Below, one piece after another: positions 1 to 7,398 of a stretch of 31,347 nucleotides of DNA. This DNA comes from a virus. The stretch's first letter is position 1. Each line of letters opens with the position of its first letter. Where the stretch lies: the IMG/VR virus record IMGVR_UViG_3300030202_001270, positions 1 through 31,347 of that record, one strand, 5' to 3'. The translations under genes and the position numbers were made by a program. The notes under the pieces are model-generated. The model had not been told where the DNA came from. It saw only the letters and a list, made by a program, of their open reading frames with translations, and searched no databases.

Positions 1-1130
1 CAGCTGCTCTTATTAAGAGTGGTGGTGCTAAGGGGTTAATGGATAGTATTAAAGGTAAAATAGGTTCTATAAAGTCTGATCTTGGAGCGATGGGAGCAAA
101 AAGAGAAATGAAAAAGATACTTGAAGAAGAACGTAATAAAGAATTTGGCATTGGTGAAGAAAAAGTTGAACAACCTATTAATATAGATGACATAGAAGTT
201 GAAGATATAGATATAGAGGAGCCAGAAGAGCAGTTTCCAGATGATGGTGAACAACTTGGTAGAGAGGCTGCGGCAATGAGGCAACTGATGGCAGAACAAG
301 ACTTAGAAGAGTCTGATCGTTTAACGGAAGAGGAGCAGCTACAAGAGGCGACAAGAGAAGCGGATAAGCTGTCTGCGATAGAGGAAGCAAAAGCAGCAGG
401 ATCATACAAAAAAGTAGCCCCACCTCGTGGTGGAGGCGCTCCAGAAGAAGAGTTTGCTGAAGGAACAAGCACAGAAGATATGTTAAATGCACTTCAAAAT
501 GCTGAAACACCAGAAGAACAACAAAGAATACTAGATAAGATGGGGGTTGTCAAAGGTGGCGGTGGCATGACATTAGAGGAGGCTCAAAAAGATATACAAC
601 TTAGACAGCAGCTAGAACAAGGTAGAGGGGCTCCAAGTGCTCCAGAGAGTGTCGTACCCGATACCCCAGGTCAGGGAGAAGAGGTTAAATTCCCTGAAGC
701 TGGTGCAGAACCAGATGATGCAGATTTAGAAGAAGCTCGAAGGCTTCTGATGGAATTGAATCGTGGTGATGACATTCAACGTCTTGAACCTCTTAAGGCA
801 GGTCCAATAGACCGTCCAGAAGATCCGTTTGCAGGTCAGTTACCTGTAACACGTGCACAAGAGCTTTTAAAACCTTTTATGCCTTCGGGCCGAACAGGTA
901 GTTCAGGTCAGCAGTCAGGTGGAGTAGATATCACAATGCCTGATGGAAGTGATGCACCTCCAGGAGCTAGTACAAGTAGATCTACTGCAGAGAAGCAAAT
1001 GAAGCCAGGGCAGGTTATACGTGGTTACAGAACAAAAGACGGTCAGATTGTTTATTACCCAGCAGATTCAGGTAAAACGACTCAAGCAGTCGGTGGTATG
1101 GTAAAACGACTTATGAATAGATATAGATAA
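1..1130 (+). CDS. Acidic low-complexity phage protein, 5' end outside window
   Basis: The frame is open from the first bases of the window; an ATG at 39 exists but the codons before it read in frame as similar K/G/A-rich sequence, so the gene probably begins upstream. From the ATG it is 363 residues, very rich in Glu, Gln, Asp and Ala, with predicted disordered or coiled-coil stretches (for example EEEQLQEATREADKL) and Gly-rich linkers. The last ~40 residues are basic (GYRTKDGQIVYYPADSG, then KRLMNRYR) and look like a small folded tail. It ends in TAATG with the next structural gene. I recognise no family; a virion-internal or assembly protein is inferred only from context. Confidence 0.8.
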   Translation, partial: AALIKSGGAKGLMDSIKGKIGSIKSDLGAMGAKREMKKILEEERNKEFGIGEEKVEQPINIDDIEVEDIDIEEPEEQFPDDGEQLGREAAAMRQLMAEQDLEESDRLTEEEQLQEATREADKLSAIEEAKAAGSYKKVAPPRGGGAPEEEFAEGTSTEDMLNALQNAETPEEQQRILDKMGVVKGGGGMTLEEAQKDIQLRQQLEQGRGAPSAPESVVPDTPGQGEEVKFPEAGAEPDDADLEEARRLLMELNRGDDIQRLEPLKAGPIDRPEDPFAGQLPVTRAQELLKPFMPSGRTGSSGQQSGGVDITMPDGSDAPPGASTSRSTAEKQMKPGQVIRGYRTKDGQIVYYPADSGKTTQAVGGMVKRLMNRYR

Positions 1131-1603
1131 TGGCAACACTAACATCGACAATAACAGAGAGTATATCCCTAAACGGAGCGGATAGAGGATCCACTAATAC
1201 ATTAAGTGTAGCATCCGTAACGCAGGTATTCCACCGTATCGTAACATGCCCAACTGGACAAGACACTACTGTGGCAACATTTGCCAGTACAGCAGACGAT
1301 AGTGCAGTATCTGGTAGTTTAGACGTAGAGGATGTAAAGTATATAAGGGTGACAAATCTTGATAGCTCTAACCCAGTAAACCTATCATTACAGATAGATG
1401 CAGGGGAGGACGACTCAGCTGCTGACGAATCAGCTACTATATTGATAGCCGCAGGCAGAAGCTTTATTATGGGGGCACCATCAGACGGTGTGGCTGTAAG
1501 CGATGCAAACGCCACTATAGTTACCGCTTTACACAATTTAGAATCATTATTAATTGACCCTATAAGTAACAATGTTACCGTAGAGGTCTTTATAGCAAGT
1601 TAA
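1130..1603 (+). CDS. Small beta-rich virion protein (paralogue of the proteins at 18315 and 18734)
   Basis: 157 residues, Ser/Thr/Ala/Val-rich with no Trp and few aromatics, typical of a phage beta-sandwich. The pattern YIRVTNLDSSNPVNLSLQI, then an ILIAAGRSFIMG turn, then VTVEVFIA at the C-terminus matches YVKNTSTVATEYVTISI / LYAGDWMFMPW / VEYALIFEA in the protein at 18315, and the related series at 18734. I therefore place all three in one structural family, perhaps head decoration or connector subunits. The start codon overlaps the previous stop by one base (TAATG), implying translational coupling. No catalytic motif is visible. Function is inferred from family resemblance and context. Confidence 0.8.
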   Translation: MATLTSTITESISLNGADRGSTNTLSVASVTQVFHRIVTCPTGQDTTVATFASTADDSAVSGSLDVEDVKYIRVTNLDSSNPVNLSLQIDAGEDDSAADESATILIAAGRSFIMGAPSDGVAVSDANATIVTALHNLESLLIDPISNNVTVEVFIAS

Positions 1604-1606
1604 GAT

Positions 1607-3337
1607 ATGAAGTACATGAAAAGAGGTGGGAAATCATTCCCAGATTTAAACAATGATGGTAAGATTACCATGGCTGATATTTTAAAAGGTAGAGGTGTAG
1701 GTAGACGTAAAAGAAAAGCAGCGGGAGGTATGTATGTACGACCTGGCAAGCAGATGGGTGTTGGTGGTGCTTTACTTACTCTTGGCAAGAATATAGCGCA
1801 GGGTAAGAAGCTAGGTAGTGGTGTATTAAAGGGTGTAGGTAGAGCTGCCGTTACACCAGGTAGTGGCGTAGGTGCTGGTCTTGGCTTTGCTGGGGCGCTG
1901 GCTGCTAAGTCTAAAAACCCAGCATTACAGAAATTAGGTAAAGGATTGGGTGTAGCTGGCGGCTTAGCTGGTATGCTTAATGTTGGTGGCGGTGGATTAA
2001 AGAATATTGGTGCTATGCTCAAGGGTTCTGGCGCTGGCACAGCTGGTGTTGTAAACGCTGTTGCTGGATCAGGTGGCGGAGGTATTCTAAAGAATGTGGC
2101 TGGTAAGGTGTTGGGCGGTCAGGGTGGAGGTGTGCTGCAGAACCTAGCTGGAAAGTTTCTTGCAAAAGACGGTATGAAGGTATCATACGAAGATGGGGGT
2201 AAGATGAGTTATGGACACGGAGGCAGCATGATGGAGGAGAGAAAGCCTATGCTTGTTATAAAGATGGATGAAGGTGGTATTACAGACCCTATACCTAATG
2301 GAACAGGTAATGGAAACGGTAATGGCGATCCTGTACCTACAGATGCTGGTGGTTTACCGAGCAGAGAATACATAACAACTACATTTGATTTAGATTATTC
2401 TGATGCAGACGAAATGGAAGGCTTCCAAGAGGGTAGTACTGATCATCTAGGGGCTATCAATAAAAACTTTGATTTAAAAACTCAAAGCTTTAACGATCTA
2501 GACGACGAGATGAAGCAAAACCTAAGAAACTCTCCGTTCGGTCAAAGATACTTCTCTGAAGACGGTGATATGGATGTTGAATATAAAAATTATGTAGGGG
2601 AAGTAAACCAGTTCTTTGAAAACACACCTAAAGAAACAATTTTAGGAAGGATTAACGAAATGGCTGCAGCTAGTCCAAACTTTGCAAAAGGTATAGAAGA
2701 CGCAAAAACAGATGAGGAAAAACTAACAGCTGCAAGGAGATTAATGACTGACGGTAAAATTGGTGAATATCACGGAGCTTTATTAGGCACTAAGACACTT
2801 TCAAAAGCTCTAACTACATATAACCCTAATAAACAGGGTCATATGGGTGGCTACTCTACTTCTGAGGGTGATATATATGACAGAGACTACATTAAATCGG
2901 TTGGAAATAGGTTCATTGATCCAAATGCTTTTAAGGGATACATGGAGGATGCTTTAGAAGCTGGTATTGATATTACGAATCCTAGTAGTAAAACAGGTGC
3001 TTGGATTGAAAACTGGATGGACGAAAATCCAGACGCTGTTCAGAAACCTGGCGTAAGGAGTGAAGCATATAGTCCAGCTTTTGTAGCTCAGGCTACATCT
3101 AACCAGGATGCTCGTTTAACAGGTGGAAGCGGTAGTGGTAGTAGGAGGGAGGTATCTGAGTTGGAAGCTAAGCTTGTAAACGCACAACTCCGCGGTACTG
3201 AAGAACAGGTAAGAGCTTTAGAAGCCGCTTTAGAGAAAGCAAGAAAGGGACCTGTTCTTGAAGACAGATACAATTTCAGTCAGTTCTCTCAAGCTATGGG
3301 TGGATCTGTTAATCCATTCAAGGTTCTTAAGCGTTGA
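1607..3337 (+). CDS. Gly-rich protein with N-terminal EF-hand/dockerin-like loop
   Basis: 576 residues in four parts. Residues 11-31 (FPDLNNDGKITMADILKGRG) fit a 12-position calcium loop: D13, N15, D17, K19, T21, D24. Residues ~45-195 are extremely Gly/Ala/Leu-rich (LGKGLGVAGGLAGML-like), suggesting a membrane-active or amphipathic segment. YEDGGKMSYGHGGSMM follows near 205. The remainder is acidic and globular, then a coiled coil near 508-545 (SELEAKLVNAQLRG, VRALEAALEKARKG) and the C-terminus VNPFKVLKR. From memory, EF-hand-bearing proteins starting MKYxxGG..FPDL..DGK occur in marine phage structural regions. An ejected or internal virion protein is possible, but this is inference. Confidence 0.82.
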   Translation: MKYMKRGGKSFPDLNNDGKITMADILKGRGVGRRKRKAAGGMYVRPGKQMGVGGALLTLGKNIAQGKKLGSGVLKGVGRAAVTPGSGVGAGLGFAGALAAKSKNPALQKLGKGLGVAGGLAGMLNVGGGGLKNIGAMLKGSGAGTAGVVNAVAGSGGGGILKNVAGKVLGGQGGGVLQNLAGKFLAKDGMKVSYEDGGKMSYGHGGSMMEERKPMLVIKMDEGGITDPIPNGTGNGNGNGDPVPTDAGGLPSREYITTTFDLDYSDADEMEGFQEGSTDHLGAINKNFDLKTQSFNDLDDEMKQNLRNSPFGQRYFSEDGDMDVEYKNYVGEVNQFFENTPKETILGRINEMAAASPNFAKGIEDAKTDEEKLTAARRLMTDGKIGEYHGALLGTKTLSKALTTYNPNKQGHMGGYSTSEGDIYDRDYIKSVGNRFIDPNAFKGYMEDALEAGIDITNPSSKTGAWIENWMDENPDAVQKPGVRSEAYSPAFVAQATSNQDARLTGGSGSGSRREVSELEAKLVNAQLRGTEEQVRALEAALEKARKGPVLEDRYNFSQFSQAMGGSVNPFKVLKR

Positions 3338-3849
3338 TACTGGTAAAGAAAAAATATGATGAAGGAGGTGACGTTCCGTCCATTGGAGAAAAAAGTGGTA
3401 AACATAAGTTTTCGCTAAAAGATCTTATTCAGCAATATAAGCTATACAAACCTCGACGATATAAAAAAGAATATACGTCTGATGATCTTGGATCCCAAGT
3501 AGCTGAGGAAGACTTTGTTGATGTTGGCGGAAATCCAGTTGAGAAAGGTGATGAATACACTAGATATCTAATGGATCTAGATCCTGAAACTCAAAAAGAA
3601 ATGATTGAAAAAGGAGAGATATCTGTTAAACATATTGGAGCCGCCGCTGGATCTGAAGGTGGAGGTGGTAAAAGTATCGTTAAGGTTTTAAAGGGAGGAA
3701 AATACATACCTCAAAGAATTGTATATAAAGGAACTAAAGAAGGCGGTACAAAAGTTAAGACTAGGTACGGTAAAATAAACCCCTTTAAAACTTTAAAGGA
3801 GTCTATTCAATCGCTTAGAAATACAGGCATAGTCACTCCAAGATTTTAA
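3334..3849 (+). CDS. Basic hypothetical protein, probable TTG start
   Basis: 171 residues, Lys/Gly/Glu-rich, opening with KKKYDEGGD and ending KINPFKTLKESIQSLRN. There is no ATG near the 5' end: the first candidate is TTG at 3334, overlapping the TGA of the preceding gene by three bases, and the next in-frame ATG would lose about 80 residues. The NPFKTLK segment close to the C-terminus echoes NPFKVLKR at the end of the preceding protein, and the YDEGG motif echoes YEDGG there, so the two may share an interaction peptide or be parts of one assembly. It ends three bases before the stop of a convergent minus-strand gene. No known family recognised. Confidence 0.7.
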   Translation: MILVKKKYDEGGDVPSIGEKSGKHKFSLKDLIQQYKLYKPRRYKKEYTSDDLGSQVAEEDFVDVGGNPVEKGDEYTRYLMDLDPETQKEMIEKGEISVKHIGAAAGSEGGGGKSIVKVLKGGKYIPQRIVYKGTKEGGTKVKTRYGKINPFKTLKESIQSLRNTGIVTPRF

Positions 3850-3852
3850 ACA

Positions 3853-4374
3853 TTACTTAGGATCCCATCCGCAAGGTGGGTTATGCGCTCCACCACCTAT
3901 GTATGTGGTTCTGTTGTTGTTTATGTGAGCTACTAATAGAAAAAAGTCGTGGTCGTAGCAAACAAAACCAACTTCACCCAACTTAAATGTGTCCTTACAT
4001 ACACGCGCAACTGTACCGCCTAGAACTTCACCAGTGTGTCTGTTTTTAGCAGTAATATGGTATATACCTAATTCGTGTACAGGGAACCATAATATAAAGT
4101 CTCCTGTGTGCTTATCTGTCTTTACACGATTCTTTTCAATCTGATCTTCTATGTATTCAGGTGTTATTTCAGGCTTCTCTTCTATACACAAGTACCAGTC
4201 GTATGGGTATGTGTTTCCTTTAGGTTCTTTCCACACCTCCCACTCTAGGTAATCCTCCCCAGCGTGCCATCCAGCTTTGTCCTCCATAAACACTATTTGG
4301 AATCTTGCGAGCTCCTCCTGTGCAAATACGCTTAACGATAATAAGCATGCAGTAAATAAAAATAAATTTCTCAT
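3853..4374 (-). CDS. Exported hypothetical protein on the minus strand
   Basis: Using the ATG at 4374 gives 173 residues beginning MRNLFLFTACLLSLSVFAQ, a clear signal peptide with a Bacteroidetes-style FAQ cleavage site; the longer start at 4398 would add eight residues before it and is less likely. The mature part is rich in Trp, Tyr and charged residues, with four later cysteines, compatible with a small periplasmic or secreted beta-rich domain. No lipobox and no T9SS C-terminal domain are seen. It is one of only two minus-strand genes in the window and convergent with the structural operon, the arrangement of an added cargo (moron) gene. Function unknown. Confidence 0.8.
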   Translation of the reverse strand: MRNLFLFTACLLSLSVFAQEELARFQIVFMEDKAGWHAGEDYLEWEVWKEPKGNTYPYDWYLCIEEKPEITPEYIEDQIEKNRVKTDKHTGDFILWFPVHELGIYHITAKNRHTGEVLGGTVARVCKDTFKLGEVGFVCYDHDFFLLVAHINNNRTTYIGGGAHNPPCGWDPK

Positions 4375-4406
4375 AACGTATAAATTAAGGGTTAACAAAT
4401 CAGTCG

Positions 4407-4414
4407 TATATTTG
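4407..4414 (+). promoter_or_regulatory. TATATTTG box, candidate promoter for the 4549 gene pair
   Basis: TATATTTG matches the Bacteroidetes -7 element TAnnTTTG, and the same octamer precedes several other genes here. No convincing -33 TTTG lies 17-21 bases upstream. Transcription would start near 4420 and leave a leader of about 130 bases before the ATG at 4549. That leader holds a short inverted repeat (TACGA at 4432-4436, TCGTA at 4445-4449) and a possible small ORF. The intergenic stretch 4375-4548 holds nothing else I can name. Confidence 0.5.
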
Positions 4415-4463
4415 GACTGCTGATCTCAGTATACGATAAAGTTTTCGTAAAAACAAATTTTTA

Positions 4464-4595
4464 TTGAAGAAAAGATATTTCAACACCAAGAAAAAACGTA
4501 AAGATCCAGCCGTAGAGGCAGAGAAAATAAGACTAAATAAAATTAAAAATGAAACTAGAGGTAATAAGATTCAACAAAGGGGTAGACTCAACTAA
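4464..4595 (+). CDS. Possible basic 43-residue leader peptide
   Basis: A TTG-initiated frame, KKRYFNTKKKRKDPAVEAEK and on, runs 43 residues to a TAA and overlaps the start of the DUF5675-like gene by 47 bases in another frame. It is strongly basic like other small phage proteins here and fills the otherwise empty leader downstream of the 4407 box. Against it: no ATG, no family, and A-rich DNA easily reads as Lys codons. It may be a shadow of the A-rich leader. Confidence 0.25.
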   Translation: MKKRYFNTKKKRKDPAVEAEKIRLNKIKNETRGNKIQQRGRLN

Positions 4596-5067
4596 TGGGA
4601 TACTATTCGATATAACAAATGGTAAAAGAAAATTTTTATGCTACACTCTCGAAGATGAAGACAGAGATGAAAAGGTACGTGGAGAAACTTGTATACCTGA
4701 AGGAGAGTACCGCCTCGGTATTCGAGATGTGGGTGGATTCCATCAGAAGTACTCTAAAAGATTTGCCGACATACATAAAGGGATGCTTCATGTCCTTGAT
4801 GTACCTAATTTTTCTTATATTCTTATTCATTGTGGTAATACCGATGAGCATACTGCGGGATGTCTTCTCGTGGGTGATACGCAAGAAAACAACAACATCA
4901 AAACAAACGGATTTATAGGTAAGTCAACAAAAGCATATATGAGGGTATACCCAGACATAGTAGATGCGGTTCTCTCTGGTGAGGAGTGCACTATTACGTA
5001 CAGAGACTTTGCCGAATGCCTTATACTACAGCAGGCCGATATAACTGAATTTTTCGGAGAATGCTAG
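4549..5067 (+). CDS. DUF5675-like protein, possible cell-wall enzyme
   Basis: 172 residues resembling DUF5675: a TLED.DRD.KV.GET.IP.G.Y region (residues 33-54) followed by a conserved H94-x-G96-N97 and G104-C105-L-L-V-G block. Its function is not established. The His...Gly-Cys spacing is reminiscent of the L,D-transpeptidase (YkuD) active site, with H94 and C105 as candidate catalytic residues, so a peptidoglycan-related role such as lysis is conceivable; that is inference. Its stop overlaps the start of the lectin-like gene at 5061. A +2-frame ORF inside it (4619-4918) could encode a membrane peptide. I see no separate conventional endolysin in the window. Confidence 0.8.
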   Translation: MKLEVIRFNKGVDSTNGILFDITNGKRKFLCYTLEDEDRDEKVRGETCIPEGEYRLGIRDVGGFHQKYSKRFADIHKGMLHVLDVPNFSYILIHCGNTDEHTAGCLLVGDTQENNNIKTNGFIGKSTKAYMRVYPDIVDAVLSGEECTITYRDFAECLILQQADITEFFGEC

Positions 5068-5798
5068 GTAGTATGGGAATGTCAGGGCCCAAGAGGCCAA
5101 AGAAGCCAAAAAAGCTAAAAAGGGTAAACAGCTGCATGCTTTTTGATGGTAATGACGATGATGCCATCATACCTATAAACAGCACCGCTTGGCCCAGCAC
5201 AGGTGATTTTAGCATATGCTTCTGGGCTGCTCCAGTAAATGGATCAGATGTCGATTGGTACTTTGGTCAAACAACTGGCAAAACCACCGCTTTGACATTC
5301 CAGCACGATAGCTTTAGTAAATTTCGATTTCGCATATCGTTTTCTAATTTAAACGCCGTAGACCTTCAAACGGTAGCAATGTCACGACTTACGAACAATC
5401 AATGGTACCATTTTGCAATAGTGGTAGACAGATCAAGCGCATCGAATAGTAAAATATACATTGATGGAAATGCAGCAAGCATGGATACTCAAACTGTAGA
5501 TGCTACAGCTGATATTAATATAAATAACGATCTGTATATAGCTAGAAATACAGCAACATCTCAAGATAGTGGATCTAAAAATATGAAGTGTGCTGACTTT
5601 GCTATATTTAGCGAAGCAATACCAGAAAAGCTTATAAAAAAGATGCATAGAGCTAAATGTAGATTAGATTTAACTAGAGGTAAGTTTTCGAAAGAGCTTG
5701 TATGCTATTACCGCCCAGGAATAAGTAATAGTGATTTTTCTGGCAATTTAGGTGATCTTACGGTTAGCGGAGCAACAATTGGCCAAGGTCACCCTTAA
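5061..5798 (+). CDS. LamG/concanavalin-like lectin domain protein
   Basis: 245 residues. After a basic, Pro/Lys-rich N-terminus (GPKRPKKPKKLKRV, residues ~9-22) comes a laminin-G/concanavalin-like fold: FSICFWAAP, later NQWYHFAIVVDRSS, KIYIDGNAA and LYIARN, then an ADFAIFSEAIPEKLIKKMH strand-helix end typical of LamG domains. Such domains bind glycans; on a phage they often sit on virion surface or tail proteins. ATG at 5061 overlaps the previous stop by seven bases; an in-frame ATG at 5073 is an alternative. The stop shares a TTAA with the stop of the convergent minus-strand gene. A glycan-binding role is inferred from fold. Confidence 0.8.
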   Translation: MLGSMGMSGPKRPKKPKKLKRVNSCMLFDGNDDDAIIPINSTAWPSTGDFSICFWAAPVNGSDVDWYFGQTTGKTTALTFQHDSFSKFRFRISFSNLNAVDLQTVAMSRLTNNQWYHFAIVVDRSSASNSKIYIDGNAASMDTQTVDATADININNDLYIARNTATSQDSGSKNMKCADFAIFSEAIPEKLIKKMHRAKCRLDLTRGKFSKELVCYYRPGISNSDFSGNLGDLTVSGATIGQGHP

Positions 5799-6217
5799 CC
5801 CTCAAGTTCTCTGTACACCCTCTGTACAAGAAGTCTAGCTTTTTGAGTTAACGCATATCTTACCCTGTAGTTGTATTTAGTCTCATCTCTAAACAGATGA
5901 TCTTCATATGTGTCAGATGGAGTTAACTTGTCGAAGTGTTTATATATGTACCCTTTATTAACCATGGGGTATATAAAGCGGTTCTGTGTATTGTTCTTAT
6001 TCATCCCCATATCCTTAGATGCATAGTCTATTGTAAAAAACTGTAGGTCATACCCCCATAATAGAAACTCTACCTGACTAAATGAGAGATCGGTATTTTT
6101 GTTTATATTACGTTTAACCTCTTTGAGTCTTTTAAGGTAGTTTCTTAGAATATATTTCTTATCTTGCAGAGCAAAATCTCTGAAAAGACGTTTCTTTGGA
6201 ACTCTACTTTTAGGCAT
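5795..6217 (-). CDS. Putative winged-helix (MarR-like) transcriptional regulator
   Basis: 140 residues, basic. Residues 43-138 read like a MarR-type winged helix: DLSFSQVEFLLWGYDLQFF (helix entering the domain), TIDYASKDMGMNKNNTQNRF (helix-turn-helix, residues ~62-81), YPMVNKGYIYKHF (recognition helix into wing), then VRYALTQKARLLVQRVYREL, the strand plus C-terminal helix usual in this fold. The minus orientation and near-abutting divergent start with the gene at 6222 suit a regulator controlling adjacent genes. The similarity is by pattern only, so the assignment is moderate. It could alternatively be an assembly protein with a wHTH domain. Confidence 0.65.
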   Translation of the reverse strand: MPKSRVPKKRLFRDFALQDKKYILRNYLKRLKEVKRNINKNTDLSFSQVEFLLWGYDLQFFTIDYASKDMGMNKNNTQNRFIYPMVNKGYIYKHFDKLTPSDTYEDHLFRDETKYNYRVRYALTQKARLLVQRVYRELEG

Positions 6218-6221
6218 TGAA

Positions 6222-6548
6222 ATGAATTTATTACGTAAAGATATGGAAGAACAGGCTTTTTTCTTAGAGATTCAGCGACTATCTATGGAAATAGATAAAG
6301 TCATTGATGAATATGGTATGCGTGATAGAGCTTTGTCTATTATGGTTACAGGTCTTATCGACCAGAACATATTTGGAGACACACGGATTAAGGCTATATA
6401 TAGTTATAGTCTGGAATCACAAGAAGAATTAGATAATATAATAAACTTTATTGACAACACCTGGGACGACCCTAATAAAAAAGAAGACACCTATTATAAA
6501 GATATAGACGATTTATTAGACGGAACGGGTATAGAATTAGAAGATTAA
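6222..6548 (+). CDS. Small acidic hypothetical protein
   Basis: 108 residues, helical and strongly acidic, especially the C-terminal third (DDPNKKEDTYYKDIDDLLD). It begins only four bases from the divergent start of the regulator candidate, so its promoter must lie inside that gene or be shared. It leads a run of small genes ending in the terminase. No motif or family recognised; an acidic DNA-mimic or regulator-interacting role would be speculation. Confidence 0.72.
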   Translation: MNLLRKDMEEQAFFLEIQRLSMEIDKVIDEYGMRDRALSIMVTGLIDQNIFGDTRIKAIYSYSLESQEELDNIINFIDNTWDDPNKKEDTYYKDIDDLLDGTGIELED

Positions 6549-6553
6549 ATAAA

Positions 6554-6793
6554 ATGGAAGGACTTATTAGAAAAATTGTGGTCGGAAGAGACCCTAAAGA
6601 TGCCATGGCCTATTATATAGGTATGAGGGCAGGTGCTGGAAAAGTCAGCACAATAGTACAGGATGAAAGACACTTACATAAATATGGTAAAACAAGATAC
6701 TTTGTGTATATGCAGGATGAGGAAGGTATTCAGACATTATGGAAGGCCATAGACGACATGCCGTGTATGCTTGAGTTTGATTGTAACTTTTAG
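6554..6793 (+). CDS. Small hypothetical protein
   Basis: 79 residues with a mixed alpha/beta pattern (GLIRKIVVGRDPKDAMAYYI at the start, RYFVYMQDEEGIQTLWKAID near the end). The start is preceded by an A-rich TTAAATAAA stretch, as with other genes here lacking a Shine-Dalgarno. It lies five bases after one gene and two before the GroES-like gene, so it is part of the same operon. I do not recognise the family. Confidence 0.72.
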   Translation: MEGLIRKIVVGRDPKDAMAYYIGMRAGAGKVSTIVQDERHLHKYGKTRYFVYMQDEEGIQTLWKAIDDMPCMLEFDCNF

Positions 6794-6795
6794 CC

Positions 6796-7398
6796 ATGAA
6801 GACATTTGATTTATTTGTTGTTAAGCTTGAGAAAAGGTTTGACGATAAGGTAGTTACAGACAGTGGTTTAGAACTGTATATGGATACAAAGTTCAATGAA
6901 TTTGAGAACCGCATCACAGAAGGACCTGTTGTATGCGTACCTTTTAAATATGACACTGGCGTTGAAGAAGGTGATACCTTATACTTTCACCACCTTGTAG
7001 TTATGGGTGGAGATAACAACGGTCAGATATTTACAGAAGAAGACAATACCTATATAGTAAAGTATGATCCAAAATTTGCTATAAGCAATCAGGCTATAGC
7101 TTATAAAAGCCAAAAAGACGGTAAGATACGTTGTCTTACAGGATGGTGTTTGTTAAAGCCTGTAGAGCAAAAAGAACTAACTCTTCAATCTGACATCATA
7201 GAGGTAGTAGACAACAGTGAGAAACTCCCAACAAAAGGTGAGGTAGCTTATTTATGTGAAGAGGGTAAAGAGATGGGATTAGAGCCTGGTGATATTGTTG
7301 GGTTTAAACAGAATAGAGATTATCGTTTAACCATAGACGGGCAGGAATACTACCGTACCCGTGCAGAAGATTTATATGGAGTCTATGTCGAAGCCTAA
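6796..7398 (+). CDS. Tandem GroES-like co-chaperonin candidate
   Basis: 200 residues that read as two GroES-type domains. Domain 2 (about 116-200): WCLLKPV, a loop with IIEVV (134-138), K147-GEV, L162-x-x-GDIVGF (165-170), YRLTIDGQEYYRTRAEDLYGVYVEA, closely following the GroES order and its usual DILAIVE-like end. Domain 1 (1-~110): FDLFVVKLEK, a loop with GLELYM (24-29), EGPVV (42-46), VEEGDTLYF (56-64), EDNTYIVKYD. In GroES the mobile loop contacts GroEL. Phage co-chaperonins such as T4 gp31 replace GroES for capsid folding; a similar role here is inferred. Upstream of the terminase, in the small-gene operon. Confidence 0.68.
   Translation: MKTFDLFVVKLEKRFDDKVVTDSGLELYMDTKFNEFENRITEGPVVCVPFKYDTGVEEGDTLYFHHLVVMGGDNNGQIFTEEDNTYIVKYDPKFAISNQAIAYKSQKDGKIRCLTGWCLLKPVEQKELTLQSDIIEVVDNSEKLPTKGEVAYLCEEGKEMGLEPGDIVGFKQNRDYRLTIDGQEYYRTRAEDLYGVYVEA

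Noticed and set aside
1600-2040. 146-residue minus-strand ORF, Pro/Leu-rich
   Set aside because: It is antisense to the Gly/Ala-rich part of the 576-residue gene; Gly codons read as Pro on the other strand.
3320-3340. Programmed frameshift joining the 576- and 171-residue proteins
   Set aside because: No slippery heptamer is visible before the TGA, and the first protein has a sensible C-terminus.
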